Source: CAZIHO01 sp964538875
Lineage (GTDB): Bacteria > Pseudomonadota > Gammaproteobacteria > Chromatiales > Chromatiaceae
Assembly (NCBI GenBank): GCA_964538875.1
Contig: CAZIHO010000084.1
Location: 1-15,782 of the forward strand
Length of the DNA stretch: 15,782 nt
Direction: 5' to 3'
In this document: positions 14,327 to 15,782 of the stretch, piece after piece
How the letters are laid out: the number at the start of each line of letters is the position of its first letter
How positions within the stretch are numbered: the first letter of the stretch is position 1
Program-made: the position numbers and the translations under genes
Notes under the pieces: model-generated
Seen by the model: only the letters and a program-made list of their open reading frames with translations
The model's database searches: none
What the model was told of the DNA's origin: nothing

Positions 14327-15709
14327 TTAGCGGCTGCCGGCCTGACGTTCGCCCAACAGGGCCAACAGGCGCTGATGAATATTCTCGAATCCGCCATTGC
14401 TCATGATGAGCACCCGGTCGCCGGGCCGGGCCTCGTCCACCAGTTCCGCCAGGATGCCCGCCACGCTTCCGTGAACCCTGGCCCGCTCGCCCAAGGACTG
14501 GAGGGCCGCCGCCGCGTCCCAACCCAGGTTGGAGGGTGCGTGCAACAACACCCGGTCCGCCGGCGCCAGGGCCGCCGCCAGTTGGTCCCGGTGCACGCCG
14601 AGCCGCATGGTATTGGAGCGGGGCTCCAGCACCGCCAGGATGCGTTCCCCCACCAAGCTGGCGCGCAACCCATCCAAGGTAGTGCGGATGGCGGTGGGAT
14701 GGTGGGCGAAATCGTCGTAAACCCGGATGCCTGCCACTTCGCCCCGTAATTCTAGACGCCGTTTGACGCCCTGAAAGCGGGCCAATCCCGCGATGCCCAG
14801 CGCCGGGTCCACGCCGGCGTGGCGGGCCGCCGCCAGCGCCGCCAGGGCGTTGGCCATGTTGTGCCGGCCCCGCAGCGACCAGCGCACCCGGCCAGCCCGG
14901 GTCCCATCCACCCAGACATCAAACTCCGAGCCGTCTGGCGCCGCGTCCCGGACGCTCCAGCCGGCGCCGGCATCAGCCGCCAGCGACAGGCTTTGCCGGG
15001 GTGTCCAGCAGCCCATGGCCAGCACCTGGTCTAGGGCCGGGTCCCCCAGGGGATGCAGAATCAGCCCGGAACCGGGCACGGTCCGTACCAGATGGTGGAA
15101 CTGGCGCTGGATCATGGCCAGGTTGTCGAAAATGTCCGCGTGGTCCATTTCCAGATTGTTGAGAATCAGGGTCCGGGGGCGGTAATGGATGAACTTGGAA
15201 CGCTTGTCGAAAAAGGCGGTGTCGTATTCGTCCGCCTCCACCACGAACCAGCGCCCCTTACCCAAGCGGGCGGAAACGCCGAAATCCTGGGGCACGCCGC
15301 CGATCAGAAAGCCGGGCTCCAGGCCCGCCGCTTCCAGAATCCAGGCCAACATACCGGCAGTGCTGGTCTTGCCATGGGTACCGGCCACCGCCAGCACGTG
15401 CCGGTCCAGCAGCAGATTTTCCGCCAGCCACTGGGGGCCGGAGCTGTAGCGCAGGCCCCGGTCGAGCAGATATTCCACCGCCTCATTACCCCGGGACAGG
15501 GCGTTGCCCACCACCACCTGATCCGGTGCCGGATCCAGGTGGGCGGCTAAATAGCCTTCCTGTAGTTGAATACCCGCTTCCGCCAACTGGGTGCTCATGG
15601 GCGGATAGACCTGGGTGTCGGAACCCGTCACCCGATGACCCAGGGCGCGGGCCAGCAGGGCGACGCCGCCCATGAAGGTTCCGCAGATACCGAGAATATG
15701 TAAGTGCAT
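14327..15709 (-). CDS. mpl: UDP-N-acetylmuramate:L-alanyl-gamma-D-glutamyl-meso-diaminopimelate ligase
   Basis: 460 residues from ATG 15709, matching the usual Mpl length of about 457. The N-terminus MHLHILGICGTFMGGVALLA is the Mpl form of the Mur-ligase Rossmann domain; the phenylalanine-methionine variant (GTFMGG) separates it from MurC. The ATP loop is GTHGKTS (110-116). EADEYDTAFFDKRSKF, NLEMDHADIF and DDFAHHPTAI are further family motifs. Mpl recycles peptidoglycan by attaching the recovered tripeptide to UDP-MurNAc in the cytoplasm. A TTG at 15730 would extend it by seven residues but is less likely. It heads the mpl-ubiX-LON cluster. Confidence 0.96.
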   Translation of the reverse strand: MHLHILGICGTFMGGVALLARALGHRVTGSDTQVYPPMSTQLAEAGIQLQEGYLAAHLDPAPDQVVVGNALSRGNEAVEYLLDRGLRYSSGPQWLAENLLLDRHVLAVAGTHGKTSTAGMLAWILEAAGLEPGFLIGGVPQDFGVSARLGKGRWFVVEADEYDTAFFDKRSKFIHYRPRTLILNNLEMDHADIFDNLAMIQRQFHHLVRTVPGSGLILHPLGDPALDQVLAMGCWTPRQSLSLAADAGAGWSVRDAAPDGSEFDVWVDGTRAGRVRWSLRGRHNMANALAALAAARHAGVDPALGIAGLARFQGVKRRLELRGEVAGIRVYDDFAHHPTAIRTTLDGLRASLVGERILAVLEPRSNTMRLGVHRDQLAAALAPADRVLLHAPSNLGWDAAAALQSLGERARVHGSVAGILAELVDEARPGDRVLIMSNGGFENIHQRLLALLGERQAGSR

Positions 15710-15782
15710 GTGTGGCGCCGGGCTTCCCAATGGCTCGATCCGGCAATGATAACGGAATGGGCGGCGACGGGCGGCCGCTCTA

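Noticed and set aside
15768..15782. The window ends in GGCGGCCGCTCTA, which resembles the NotI-XbaI part of a common cloning polylinker.
   Set aside because: Only about 13 bases match and the sequence just before is not vector-like. Chance in GC-rich DNA is likely, though the flanking sequence would settle it.

Overview
The window looks like chromosomal DNA of a GC-rich gammaproteobacterium that uses selenocysteine. The UbiX, Mpl and Fdh proteins and the Pro/Arg tRNA pair are of gammaproteobacterial type. The species cannot be named from sequence alone; a sulfur oxidiser or methanotroph would fit a formate-oxidising lifestyle with sulfite/sulfonate-type exporters, but that is inference. Almost everything is on the minus strand. 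The exceptions are a two-component system and a pseudopilin gene on the plus strand.

Positions 1-306 (minus): the 5' part of tRNA-Arg(TCT), cut by the window edge; a complete tRNA-Pro(TGG); a good sigma-70 type promoter; and a strong hairpin separating the tRNA unit from the gene upstream.

Positions 320-3072 (minus): a four-gene operon. In transcription order it encodes a 36-residue microprotein, a degenerate Usp-like protein (coupled by an ATGA overlap), a 78-residue two-helix membrane protein, and a 633-residue fusion of a TauE/SafE permease with two C-terminal Usp domains. Divergently transcribed from it (3317-6157, plus) are a membrane sensor histidine kinase and an NtrC-family sigma-54 activator. 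The 244-base divergent gap holds two copies of a 15-bp palindrome, GTTGCATAATGCAAC and a close variant, plus imperfect sigma-54-like promoter elements. The layout suggests that the two-component system controls the permease/Usp operon. This is the least familiar system in the window.

Positions 6158-7038 (plus): a 347-base gap, then a single FimT/GspH-type pseudopilin gene that converges on fdhE.

Positions 7063-12608 (minus): a respiratory formate dehydrogenase operon. The Tat-exported catalytic subunit carries an in-frame UGA at codon 196 that reads as selenocysteine and is followed by a recognisable SECIS hairpin. It is followed by the iron-sulfur subunit, the cytochrome b subunit (ATGA overlap), and, after a perfect 11-bp hairpin, the accessory protein FdhE. 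Together they would oxidise formate in the periplasm and pass electrons to the quinone pool.

Positions 13044-15709 (minus): a housekeeping cluster of mpl (peptidoglycan recycling), ubiX (prenyl-FMN synthesis for ubiquinone) and a LON-substrate-binding-domain protein. The last two genes overlap by GTGA.
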